From positions 124,001-188,000 of the forward strand of contig CAVSLM010000003.1 of assembly GCA_963728895.1 (NCBI GenBank): 64,000 nt of DNA, in the 5' to 3' direction. This document shows, piece after piece, positions 7,867-16,577 of the stretch. How positions within the stretch are numbered: position 1 is the stretch's first letter; each line of letters opens with the position of its first letter. The stretch is from CAVSLM01 sp963728895 (GTDB lineage Bacteria; Pseudomonadota; Gammaproteobacteria; JBBQDK01). Position numbers and translations under genes: made by a program. The notes beneath the pieces were generated by a model, which did not search any database, was not told where the DNA came from, and worked only from the letters and a program-made list of their open reading frames with translations.

Positions 7867-10800
7867 CCTCGCCCGCTACCGCGCCGACGGTACGATCGAG
7901 TTTCTCGGCCGCGCGGACGACCAGATCAAGCTGCGAGGCTACCGCATCGAGCTGGGCGAGATCGAAGCCGCGCTCGCGCAACATCCGGCCGTGCGCCAGG
8001 TCGCGGTCGCGGTGCGCACGACAGCCGCGGGCGACGATCAGCTCGTTGCGTACATCGTGTGGAAGACGGACGCGGGCGCCACCGACGGCAGCGCGGCGGC
8101 CTCGGCGGCGGAACTGCGCCGGCATCTCAAGGCGATACTGCCCGACTATATGGTGCCCGCGGCTTACGTCACGCTCGATACCTTCCCGCTGACGCCGAAC
8201 GGCAAAGTGGATCGGCGCGCGCTGCCCGCCCCGCAAGGGAGGCGACAGGACGCCGACGCGGGGGCGCCGTACGATCCGCCTGCCACGCCGGCGGAACAAC
8301 TGCTGGCGACAATCTGGTCGGAGGCACTCGGGATCGACCGCGTCGGACGCGCCGACAACTTCTTTGACCTAGGGGGCCACTCGCTGCTCGCGATGCGCGT
8401 GGTCTGGACGTTGCTGACCGCACACGGAATCGACTTGCCGATCCGGCTCATCTACGCCGCGCCCCAGCTCGCGGACCTCGCCCGCGAGGTCGAATCGCGG
8501 CGGCCCGAAGGGGAAGGGGCCGCGCTACGCGAATTGTCGCCGAAAGTCGAACCACGGCCGGAGGACCGTTATCTCCCCTTCCCACTCACGGGCGTGCAGC
8601 AGGCCTATTGGCTGGGGCGCAGCGCCAGCTTCGAGCTCGGGCGGATCTCCTGCCAGTTCTACCGCGAGTACGACGCGTCCGAGCTGGACGTGCCGCGGCT
8701 CGCACGCGCGTGGCAGCGCCTGGTGGAACGGCACGACATGCTGCGCGCGATTGTCCGGCCGGACGGCCAGCAGCAGATCCTGAAGGATGTGCCCCCTTAC
8801 GAAATCGAACTGCTCGATCTCGCCGGGCGTGCCCAGGAGGCGCGCGAGTCCGCCCTGCACGACATCCGCGAACGCATGTCGCACCAGGTTCTCGAGGCCG
8901 CGCAATGGCCGCTGTTCGAACTGCGCGCATCGCGCATCGACACCCAACATATCCGCCTGCACATCGCCTACGACATCCTGATCACCGACGCGCTCAGTAT
9001 GGACATCCTGATGAGCGAGCTCGGCGCGCTGTACCGGAATCCCGATGCCGTCCTGCCGGCCCCGCGCCACACGTTTCGCGACTACGTTCTGGCGTACGAC
9101 CGGATCCACGAGTCCGAGCTGTGGCGGCGCAGCCGCGATTACTGGATGCGCCAGGTCGACGATTTCCCGCAGCCTCCCGATCTACCGCTGGCGAAAGACC
9201 CGGCGTCCATCGCAGTGCCGTACTTCACCCGGCGCGAATTCCTCCTGGAGCGGGCATCCTGGATGCGGCTGCGAAGCATGGCCGCAAGCGCAAACATGAC
9301 ACCGACCGTGGTACTGATGGCGGTGATGGCCGACGTCCTTCGCTGCTGGAGCGGGCGGGACACGTTCGCGCTCAATCTGACGCTCTTCAATCGCCTGCCC
9401 CTGTGCGAAGACGTCGATCGGATCGTCGGCGACTTCACGGCGCTGAGCCTGCTGCGTGTCGGGAATGCGCACCTGGACACGTTCGAGGACAGGGTCCGGT
9501 GGATCCAGGAACAGCTTTGGAGCGACCTCGACCACCGCTACTTCACGGGCGTCGACCTGTTGCGGGAGCTCCGAATGCGCCGCGACGACCGCTCGGGCGC
9601 CCTGATGCCCGTGGTCTTCACCAGCATCGTGACCGACCAGGGCGGCGGCGGGGAACCCGCTGCGTCATGGCTCGGCCGGCAGGTTTACGGCATCGCGCAG
9701 ACCCCGCAAGTCTGGATCGACCTGATTATCGAGGAAGCGCCGGACGGGATCTCGTTCGGACTGATGGCGGTGGACGAGCTGTTCCCCGATGGTCTGCTGG
9801 ACGACCTTTTCGATTGCTACTGCCGCATGCTCGTGGAGCTCGCCACCAACGCGCAGCGCTGGAAGGAGCCGCGGCACGCCATGCTGGAGTGGCTGCTGCC
9901 GCAGCGGCAGCGCGAGCTGCTGGCGGCGGCGAACGCCACGTCCGCGCCGCTTCCGGAAGGTTTGCTGCACTCGCGTTTCCATGCGCAGGCGGCGCGGCGC
10001 GGAGACCAGCCCGCGGTGATCGTCGCGGAACGCGCGGTGAGCTACGCGCAACTCGAGGCGGTTGCGAATCGCGCGGCGCGGGAACTGCGCGCGCTGGGCG
10101 CGCGGCCGAACACGATGGTGGGCGTCGTGATGGGCAAGGGTTGGGAGCAGGTCGCCGCGGTGCTGGGTATCCTGCAAGCCGGCGCGGCTTACGTGCCGAT
10201 CGATCCTCGCCTCCCCGCGGAACGGTTGCACGCACTGCTGGCGATGGCGGACGTGAAGGTGGCCCTGACGCAGGGGCGTTTCGAACAGACGCTTCCCTGG
10301 CCGCAAGGCGTCGAGCGAGTGGTGCTCGGACCGCAATGGTTGGAGCAGCCGTCGCCAGGCCCGCCGCTGGAGCCGCTGCAGCGCTCCGAAGATCTCGCCT
10401 ACGTCATCTACACCTCCGGCTCTACGGGCACGCCGAAGGGCGTCATGATCGATCACTGCGGCGCGCTGAACACGGTGCTCGATGTGAACGAGCGATTCGG
10501 CATCGGCGCGTCCGACCGGGTGTTCGCGTTGTCCTCGCTCAGCTTCGATCTTTCGGTGTACGACATCTTCGGGACGCTCGCGGCGGGGGGAACCATCGTG
10601 ATGCCCGATCCGGACGACGAGCGCGACCCTTCGCGATGGGCCGCGATGGCGGTCGAACACGGCGTGACCGTGTGGAACACGGTGCCGGCATTGCTGCAAC
10701 TGCTGGTGGACTATGCCGAGCAGCAACCCGCCTGCCGGCCGTTGCCGCTGCGCCTGGCGATGATGAGCGGGGACTGGATTCCGATAACGCTCCCCGACCG

Positions 10801-12310
10801 CGTGCGCGCGGTCGCGCCGGGCGCGGCGGTGATCAGCCTCGGCGGCGCCACGGAGGCGTCGATCTGGTCGATCCTCTATCCGATCGGCACCGTCGATCCG
10901 ACCTGGGCGAGCATCCCCTACGGCAAGCCGATGCGCAACCAGCGCTTCCACGTCCTGAACCGCGCGCTCGAGCCGTGCCCGGTCTGGGTGCCCGGCGACC
11001 TGTACATCGGCGGCATCGGCCTCGCCAAGGGGTACTGGCGGGATGAGGCGAAGACGCAGGCGAGTTTCATCACCCATCCGCACACCGGCGAGCGCCTGTA
11101 TCGCACCGGCGACCGGGGGCGCTACCTGCCCGACGGCAACATCGAGTTCATGGGCCGAGAAGATTTCCAGGTCAAGATCCAGGGCTTCCGCGTCGAGCTG
11201 GGCGAAATCGAGGCCGCGCTGCTGGGCCACCCGGGGATCCGCGCGGCCGCCGTCGCGGCCGTCGGCGAACGCCAGGACGCGAAACGGCTCGTCGGATACG
11301 TGGTGGGCGAAGGCGCGGTGCCCGCCACCGAGGATCTGCAGGCCTTTCTAGCCGCCAAGCTGCCCGCCTACATGGTGCCGGCGACCTTCGTGACGCTGCC
11401 GGCGATGCCCCTGACCGCCAACGGCAAGGTCGACCGCCGCGCCTTGCCGGCGCCCACGGCGCCGGTCGCGCAGATGCCGGTCCAGTCGCGCCGCGCTCGA
11501 GGCGACGCTGATCGGCACGATCGGCGAACTCGTCGCGGGCGTGATGGGCGTCGAACACGTCGCACCCGATGCCGATCTGCTCGGACTCGGTGCCACCTCG
11601 CTCGACATGATCCGCATCGCGAACCGGCTGGATGTCGACCTGGGGTTCCGGCCCCGGATCAATGCCTTCTATCGTCAACCCACGATTCTCGGACTGGTCG
11701 AGCTGCATCGGCAAGATCAGAAGCAAGCGGCGCCGACGCCGCCACAAAAGGCGCAACGGGATCAGAGCGAGGTCGAGCGCGTTGTCGAGACGTTCGAGAT
11801 GGCGCTCGACCCGGAGGCACGCCTGGCATTCCGCGTCGGCGAACCGGGCCTGCGGAACCTCGGTTCCTCACGTTCCCTGATTCCGCTGGCGACGTCCGAA
11901 CCGGAGCCTTCCCGCCGCCTTCGGTACGCCCAGCGCCGCAGCCATCGCCGCTTCGCGTCCGTCCCGGTGGCACTCGCGGCATTCGGCGATCTTCTTTCCT
12001 GTCTGCGCCAGCTCCGGATGGACGGGGAACCGAAGTACCTCTACGGCTCCGCGGGTGGCTTGTATCCGGTCCAGACGTACGTGTATGCCAAGCCCGACCG
12101 CGTCGCCGACCTCGCCGCGGGTGTCTACTATTATCACCCGGGCCGGCATGTGCTCGCCAGGCTGTCGGACGCTCCGATCGACCGCGACCTGTACGACGAC
12201 CTGATGAATGCGCCAATATTCGAAAGCGCTGCCTTTGCGCTTTATTTTGTCGCGCAGCTCGGCGCGATCGCGCCCATGTACGGCAACGAACAGTATCAAG
12301 TACGCCTTGA
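7427..12310 (+). CDS. NRPS gene 1, segment b: end of A1, PCP, heterocyclisation (Cy) domain, cysteine-type A2
   Basis: Authentic from about 7421 to 11490. It completes A1, whose specificity residues read D-I-L-Q-L-G-M-V-W, close to the glycine code DILQLGLIW. A carrier domain with DLGGHSLLAM follows at about 8350-8400. Residues from about 8570 to 9850 are a Cy domain: FPLTGVQQAYWLGR, the diagnostic DILITDALS (DxxxxDxxS in place of HHxxxDG), PVVFTS and TPQVWIDL. A2 (about 10000-11440) has FDLSVYD, WNTVP, MMSGDW and EASIW, giving D-L-Y-N-M-S-L-I-W, a known cysteine code. A cysteine would thus be condensed and cyclised to a thiazoline. The frame is lost again at about 11490 by one extra base. 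Confidence 0.88.
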   Translation: MMQATPATWQLLLASGWQGRSGLKILCGGEAWNTALARQLTARARSVWNMYGPTETTVWSTIHRVDADGGAADAEGTVPIGRPIANTRIYILDGAMQPAPVGDTGDLYIGGAGVARGYWRRAELTQTRFVPDPFGDGSAARLYRTGDLARYRADGTIEFLGRADDQIKLRGYRIELGEIEAALAQHPAVRQVAVAVRTTAAGDDQLVAYIVWKTDAGATDGSAAASAAELRRHLKAILPDYMVPAAYVTLDTFPLTPNGKVDRRALPAPQGRRQDADAGAPYDPPATPAEQLLATIWSEALGIDRVGRADNFFDLGGHSLLAMRVVWTLLTAHGIDLPIRLIYAAPQLADLAREVESRRPEGEGAALRELSPKVEPRPEDRYLPFPLTGVQQAYWLGRSASFELGRISCQFYREYDASELDVPRLARAWQRLVERHDMLRAIVRPDGQQQILKDVPPYEIELLDLAGRAQEARESALHDIRERMSHQVLEAAQWPLFELRASRIDTQHIRLHIAYDILITDALSMDILMSELGALYRNPDAVLPAPRHTFRDYVLAYDRIHESELWRRSRDYWMRQVDDFPQPPDLPLAKDPASIAVPYFTRREFLLERASWMRLRSMAASANMTPTVVLMAVMADVLRCWSGRDTFALNLTLFNRLPLCEDVDRIVGDFTALSLLRVGNAHLDTFEDRVRWIQEQLWSDLDHRYFTGVDLLRELRMRRDDRSGALMPVVFTSIVTDQGGGGEPAASWLGRQVYGIAQTPQVWIDLIIEEAPDGISFGLMAVDELFPDGLLDDLFDCYCRMLVELATNAQRWKEPRHAMLEWLLPQRQRELLAAANATSAPLPEGLLHSRFHAQAARRGDQPAVIVAERAVSYAQLEAVANRAARELRALGARPNTMVGVVMGKGWEQVAAVLGILQAGAAYVPIDPRLPAERLHALLAMADVKVALTQGRFEQTLPWPQGVERVVLGPQWLEQPSPGPPLEPLQRSEDLAYVIYTSGSTGTPKGVMIDHCGALNTVLDVNERFGIGASDRVFALSSLSFDLSVYDIFGTLAAGGTIVMPDPDDERDPSRWAAMAVEHGVTVWNTVPALLQLLVDYAEQQPACRPLPLRLAMMSGDWIPITLPDRVRAVAPGAAVISLGGATEASIWSILYPIGTVDPTWASIPYGKPMRNQRFHVLNRALEPCPVWVPGDLYIGGIGLAKGYWRDEAKTQASFITHPHTGERLYRTGDRGRYLPDGNIEFMGREDFQVKIQGFRVELGEIEAALLGHPGIRAAAVAAVGERQDAKRLVGYVVGEGAVPATEDLQAFLAAKLPAYMVPATFVTLPAMPLTANGKVDRRALPAPTAPVAQMPVQSRRARGDADRHDRRTRRGRDGRRTRRTRCRSARTRCHLARHDPHREPAGCRPGVPAPDQCLLSSTHDSRTGRAASARSEASGADAATKGATGSERGRARCRDVRDGARPGGTPGIPRRRTGPAEPRFLTFPDSAGDVRTGAFPPPSVRPAPQPSPLRVRPGGTRGIRRSSFLSAPAPDGRGTEVPLRLRGWLVSGPDVRVCQARPRRRPRRGCLLLSPGPACARQAVGRSDRPRPVRRPDECANIRKRCLCALFCRAARRDRAHVRQRTVSSTP

Positions 12311-12386
12311 TCGAATCGGGGCTGATGGCGCAGCTCCTCGAGATGACTGCGCCGGCATGCGGGCTCGGCCTCTGCCAGATCGGTGA
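11541..12386 (+). CDS. NRPS gene 1, segment c: carrier protein and FMN-dependent oxidase (Ox) domain
   Basis: Authentic from about 11491 to 12296. It begins with the linker ALEATLIGTIGELVAG, then a PCP with LLGLGATSLDMIRI (Ser is the phosphopantetheine site). From about 11900 it reads as a McbC/SagB-type nitroreductase-like oxidase: RRSHRRF, then LYGSAGGLYPVQTYVY, the FMN-binding style of Ox domains that turn thiazolines into thiazoles in bleomycin- and epothilone-type NRPSs. The order Cy-A-PCP-Ox matches that chemistry. One extra base at about 12294-12297 shifts the frame before the last third of the domain. Confidence 0.8.
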   Translation: MMGVEHVAPDADLLGLGATSLDMIRIANRLDVDLGFRPRINAFYRQPTILGLVELHRQDQKQAAPTPPQKAQRDQSEVERVVETFEMALDPEARLAFRVGEPGLRNLGSSRSLIPLATSEPEPSRRLRYAQRRSHRRFASVPVALAAFGDLLSCLRQLRMDGEPKYLYGSAGGLYPVQTYVYAKPDRVADLAAGVYYYHPGRHVLARLSDAPIDRDLYDDLMNAPIFESAAFALYFVAQLGAIAPMYGNEQYQVRLDRIGADGAAPRDDCAGMRARPLPDR

Positions 12387-12558
12387 CATTCATTTCGAGC
12401 CGATCAAGGCTCTTTTCGACCTCGACGCCAGCCAAGTCCTGCTGCACTCGATGCTGGGGGGCACGCCCGCCTTGCACCCCGAGACGGAACGACGGGTGCC
12501 GGAAACGCCGTCGCTGCGGTCGCCGGCGCCGGCCGAGCGCGACGAAGGGGAAATATGA
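12208..12558 (+). CDS. NRPS gene 1, segment d: C-terminal end of the Ox domain
   Basis: Authentic from about 12297. KYALIESGLMAQLLEMTAP followed by GLGLCQIGDIHF continues the oxidase, matching the family pattern in which a Glu-Gly pair precedes the helix at the FMN site. It ends with a Pro/Glu-rich tail and TGA 12556-12558. The ATG of NRPS gene 2 overlaps this stop (ATGA), so the two genes are translationally coupled and functionally one assembly line. Confidence 0.75.
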   Translation: MRQYSKALPLRFILSRSSARSRPCTATNSIKYALIESGLMAQLLEMTAPACGLGLCQIGDIHFEPIKALFDLDASQVLLHSMLGGTPALHPETERRVPETPSLRSPAPAERDEGEI

Positions 12559-15500
12559 CCGCCGAGGAGCTCATCGCTCACCTCGAGGAACAGGGCGTGC
12601 AACTCAGCGCGCACGAGGGGCGGCTGCGCTATAGCGCTCCCCCGGGCGTGCTCACGCCCGAGCTCAAGGCCCAACTCGGCGCGCACAAGCCGGCGCTACT
12701 CGCGCTTCTGGCCGCCCGCGTGGAATCCGGCGGCGCGGCGGCGCGCGCGATTCCGCGTATTCCCCGCGACGGCAACCTGCCGCTGTCCCCTGCCCAGGAG
12801 TCGATGTGGTTCCTGGACCAGTTCAGCTCGCAGCATCCGGTCTACAACATCGTCCTCGCCTACCGCATCGAGGGACCGCTGGATGCACCAGCGCTGGAAT
12901 GGAGCATCAACGAAATCATCCGTCGTCACGAGATTCTGGGCGCCTCCTGCGCGCTCGCGGGCGGCACGCCCGAGCTGCGCATCGATCCCGCCGCCGCGGT
13001 CGCAATCGACGCCATCGACCTGCGGCACCTGCCGCCCGATCGGCGCGAAGCCGAGGCCCGGCGGCGCGCGACCGAAATGGCGCTACGCCCGTTCGACCTC
13101 GCTGTCGCGCCGTTGCTGCGCGCCGCGCTGTATCGCATCGACGATGACACCTGCATCTTCTTGCTCGTGACGCATCACTTCGTGGTGGACGGCTGGTCGC
13201 TGCAGGTGCTGGCGCGCGAGCTGGCGGCGCTGTATGCGGCGCACTGCGCCGGCCGCGCTTCCCCGCTGCCCGCGCTGGAGGTGCAATACGTTGACGCCGC
13301 GCATTGGTTCAGGAACCCGCTGCGGAGTGCGCAACTGGAGCGGGAGCTCGCGCACTGGAAAGAGCAACTCCGCGGCGTCCCCGATCTGATGGATCTGCCC
13401 GCCGATCGTCCCCGGCCGCCGGTTCTGTCGCATGCCGGCGCGTCGCAAGCCTTCGAGTTGTCACCCGCCCTGTCCGAATCCGTCAATGCGTTCAGCCGTG
13501 CCGAAGGCGCAACCTTGTTCATGACCCTGATGGCGGCGTTCCAGGCGCTGCTGCACCGCTACACGCATCAGGACGATCTGGTCGTGGCGACCATCGTCTC
13601 GAATCGGCCGCAGGCCGAGATGGAGCCGTTGATCGGACTGTTCGCAAACCAGCTTCTGGTGCGGGGCAACGCTGGCGGGAACCCGAGCTTTCGGGAATTT
13701 CTCGGGCGTATCCGCGACACTGCCATCGACGCGTACGCACACCAGGACCTGGCATTCGAAAAGATCGTGGAGGCACTGCAGCCCCAGCGCAGCCTGGATC
13801 GCATGCCCCTCGCGCAGGTGATGTTCCTGCTGCATGGGTTCGACTTCGGCGAAGTCCTCGAACTGGCCGGGCTGCGCGTGTCGGCCTTCCCCATCGAACT
13901 GGGCGTGGCCATGTACGATCTGAGCCTGCTGATCATGCGCCGAGCCGACCGACTGGGTGGAGTGGTGGAATACAGCACGGCGCTCTTCGACAGGCCGACG
14001 ATCGAACGGTTCATTACCCACTTCAAGACGTTGCTGGCGGAGGTGGTCGCGAATCCCGACGTGCCGATTTCGCGCGTGCGGCTGCTCGCGGACGAGGAAT
14101 GCCCGCGCGGTCCCGCCGGGTGGGAAACCGCCGTACGCGGCCGCTTGTGCGTGCACGAGCAAGTCGCGCGCATGGCGCGGCAGACCCCGGAGGCGACCGC
14201 GCTGGTCTGCGCGGATACGCGGTTGAGCTATGCGGAGTTGAACGCGCGCGCCAACCGGCTTGCACACCGGCTGCGCGCGCTCGGCGTCGGTCCGGAGGTG
14301 GTCGTGGGCATCTGCCTCGAGCGTTCGGCGGACATGGTCGTCGGCCTGCTGGGCACCCTGAAAGCGGGCGGTGCCTATGTGCCGCTCGATCCCGAATTCC
14401 CGCGCGAGCGCCTGGCGTTCATACTCGACGATGCGTGCGTGGCGGCGCTGGTGACACAGACGTCGCGGCTCGCGCAATTGCCCGTGGGGCCGGAGCTGCC
14501 GGTGGTGTGCCTCGACCGCCGTGACGAACTGGCGGCGTACGACGGCGCTCGGGAGCCGGAATGCGGCGCCACGCAGGAGCACCTGGCCTATCGCATGTAC
14601 ACCTCCGGCTCCACGGGACGGCCAAAGGGGGTCGAGGTTCTGCATCAAAGCCTTACCAATTTCCTGGAATCGATGCAGAAGGAGCCGGGATGCACCGCGC
14701 GCGACGTGCTGCTGGCCGTCACGACGATCTCGTTCGACATCGCCGGGCTGGAAATGTATCTACCCCTGGTCACGGGCGGCACGGTCGTGATAGCGCCGCA
14801 GGACGCGGTTGCCGACGGCGCGCGCCTGGCACGCCTGCTTGACGAACACGCAGTGACGGTCATGCAGGCCACGCCTGCCACGTGGCAGTTGCTGCTGGCG
14901 GCCGGTTGGCGCGGGCGCCGCGAACTGACGATCCTCTGCGGCGGCGAGGCGCTCAGCCCGGCGCTCGCGGACGAGCTGGTCGAGCGCGCGGGCGCCGTGT
15001 GGAACCTGTACGGGCCCACCGAAACCACGATCTGGTCGACGCTCCACAAGCTGGCGCCGCGCGGCGATTCGCAGGCACGCGCTCACGCCGTCCCGATCGG
15101 CCGCCCCATCGCCAACACGGGTGTGTACATTCTCGACGAGTGGCTGCAGCCCGTGCCGCCGGGCGTCATCGGCGAGCTCGTGATCGGCGGGGCCGGGGTG
15201 GCGCGCGGATACTGGAAGCGTCCCGAGCTCACGCGCGAAAAGTTCGTGCAGGACCCGTTCAGCGCTGCACCCGGCGCGCGGATGTACCGCACGGGCGACC
15301 TGGCGCGCGCGCGTACCGACGGCAACATCGAGTATCTGGGTCGCGCCGACGGCCAGGTGAAGCTGCGCGGCCATCGCATCGAACTGGGCGAGATCGAAGC
15401 CGCCCTGGCCCAACACGCGGCGGTGCGGGAGGTCGCCGCCGTCATGCACGGCGATCGGCCAGACAACAAGCGCCTGGTCGCGTACGTCGTGCCGGTGGGC

Positions 15501-16577
15501 AAGGCGGAAAGCGCGGGGGGCGCGGCGCTTCAGGACTACCTGAAGGAGAAGCTGCCCGCATACATGGTCCCGTCCGCCATCGTCGCGCTCGAATCCCTGC
15601 CGCTCACGCCGAACCGCAAGGTGGACCGCAAGGCGCTGGCTATGCGCGAGGTAGCGCGCACCCAGCCCGAGAAGGCCTACGTCGCCCCGGGCACGGAGTT
15701 GGAACGCCAGTTGGCGGACATTGAAGCCGAGGTTTTGGGACTCGAACGCGTCGGCGTTCACGACGACTTCTTCGATCTCGGCGGACACTCGCTTCTGGCG
15801 GTGCGCATCATGGCGCGCATCGGTCGGGCGTGCGGGGTGGACCTGTCGGTGCGCGCGCTGTTCGAGGCCCCGACGATCCGCGGGCTTGCCGCGCGCATCG
15901 AGTCGGCGAAAGACGGCCGGGCAGCGCCGGGACCGGGATCGATCCCGCGTGTCGCGCGCGCGCGCGGCTCCACGACGTTTCCGCTCTCCGCCGCGCAATT
16001 GCACCTGTGGTTTCTGTACCAGTTTGCGCCGGACGTGGCCGTGTACACCGTGCCCGCGCCCGTGCGGCTCCGGGGCGCGCTGAATGTGGCGACGCTGCGC
16101 AAGAGCATCGAGGCCCTCGTCGAACGCCATGAGTCCCTGCGCACGCAAATCGACGTCGTGGACGGCGAGCAGGTGCAGATCGTTTCCGAACGCGCGGCGC
16201 TCGACATTCCGCTGCTGGATCTGTCGCATCTGCCTCCCGCGGATCGCGAAGCGGAGGCGCACCGGATGATTGGCGGACGCAGTCCGGCGCCCCTTCCGTC
16301 TGGAAACGGACCCCCTGTTACGGGCGAGCATTCTGAAGCTGGACGAGCAGGACCACATCCTGGTGCTGACGCTGCATCACATCGTGACCGACGAATGGTC
16401 CATGCGCATCCTGTTTCGCGATCTGGACGCGATCTACGGAGCAATCGACGCCGGCCGAACGCCCGCCCTGCCTCAGCCGCCCGTGCAGTACGGCGATTAC
16501 GCCGTGTGGCAGCGAGATCGACTGCAAAGTGGCGCGCTGGACGAACACCTGCAGTATTGGGTGCGGCGGCTGGCTGA
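12555..16577 (+). CDS. NRPS gene 2, segment a: TubC docking domain, C-A-PCP module and start of a second C domain
   Basis: Residues 1-55 (ELIAHLEEQGVQLSAHEG ... LTPELKAQLGAHK) form an N-terminal TubC-type docking domain that would receive the chain from gene 1. A condensation domain follows with HHFVVDG at about 13174-13194. A3 (about 14150-15640) has FDIAGLE, VMQATP, ILCGGEA and NLYGPTETTIW, i.e. D-I-L-Q-L-G-L-I-W, the glycine code. A PCP with DLGGHSLLAVRIM (about 15776-15815) is next, then the first third of a second C domain. At about 16271 one extra G moves the frame; codons after that to 16577 are not authentic. Confidence 0.88.
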   Translation: MTAEELIAHLEEQGVQLSAHEGRLRYSAPPGVLTPELKAQLGAHKPALLALLAARVESGGAAARAIPRIPRDGNLPLSPAQESMWFLDQFSSQHPVYNIVLAYRIEGPLDAPALEWSINEIIRRHEILGASCALAGGTPELRIDPAAAVAIDAIDLRHLPPDRREAEARRRATEMALRPFDLAVAPLLRAALYRIDDDTCIFLLVTHHFVVDGWSLQVLARELAALYAAHCAGRASPLPALEVQYVDAAHWFRNPLRSAQLERELAHWKEQLRGVPDLMDLPADRPRPPVLSHAGASQAFELSPALSESVNAFSRAEGATLFMTLMAAFQALLHRYTHQDDLVVATIVSNRPQAEMEPLIGLFANQLLVRGNAGGNPSFREFLGRIRDTAIDAYAHQDLAFEKIVEALQPQRSLDRMPLAQVMFLLHGFDFGEVLELAGLRVSAFPIELGVAMYDLSLLIMRRADRLGGVVEYSTALFDRPTIERFITHFKTLLAEVVANPDVPISRVRLLADEECPRGPAGWETAVRGRLCVHEQVARMARQTPEATALVCADTRLSYAELNARANRLAHRLRALGVGPEVVVGICLERSADMVVGLLGTLKAGGAYVPLDPEFPRERLAFILDDACVAALVTQTSRLAQLPVGPELPVVCLDRRDELAAYDGAREPECGATQEHLAYRMYTSGSTGRPKGVEVLHQSLTNFLESMQKEPGCTARDVLLAVTTISFDIAGLEMYLPLVTGGTVVIAPQDAVADGARLARLLDEHAVTVMQATPATWQLLLAAGWRGRRELTILCGGEALSPALADELVERAGAVWNLYGPTETTIWSTLHKLAPRGDSQARAHAVPIGRPIANTGVYILDEWLQPVPPGVIGELVIGGAGVARGYWKRPELTREKFVQDPFSAAPGARMYRTGDLARARTDGNIEYLGRADGQVKLRGHRIELGEIEAALAQHAAVREVAAVMHGDRPDNKRLVAYVVPVGKAESAGGAALQDYLKEKLPAYMVPSAIVALESLPLTPNRKVDRKALAMREVARTQPEKAYVAPGTELERQLADIEAEVLGLERVGVHDDFFDLGGHSLLAVRIMARIGRACGVDLSVRALFEAPTIRGLAARIESAKDGRAAPGPGSIPRVARARGSTTFPLSAAQLHLWFLYQFAPDVAVYTVPAPVRLRGALNVATLRKSIEALVERHESLRTQIDVVDGEQVQIVSERAALDIPLLDLSHLPPADREAEAHRMIGGRSPAPLPSGNGPPVTGEHSEAGRAGPHPGADAASHRDRRMVHAHPVSRSGRDLRSNRRRPNARPASAARAVRRLRRVAARSTAKWRAGRTPAVLGAAAG

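Noticed and set aside
16375..16400. HHIVTDE in the second C domain as an inactivating change
   Set aside because: The essential second His and Asp are present; Glu in place of the last Gly occurs in other C domains, so loss of function is not supported.
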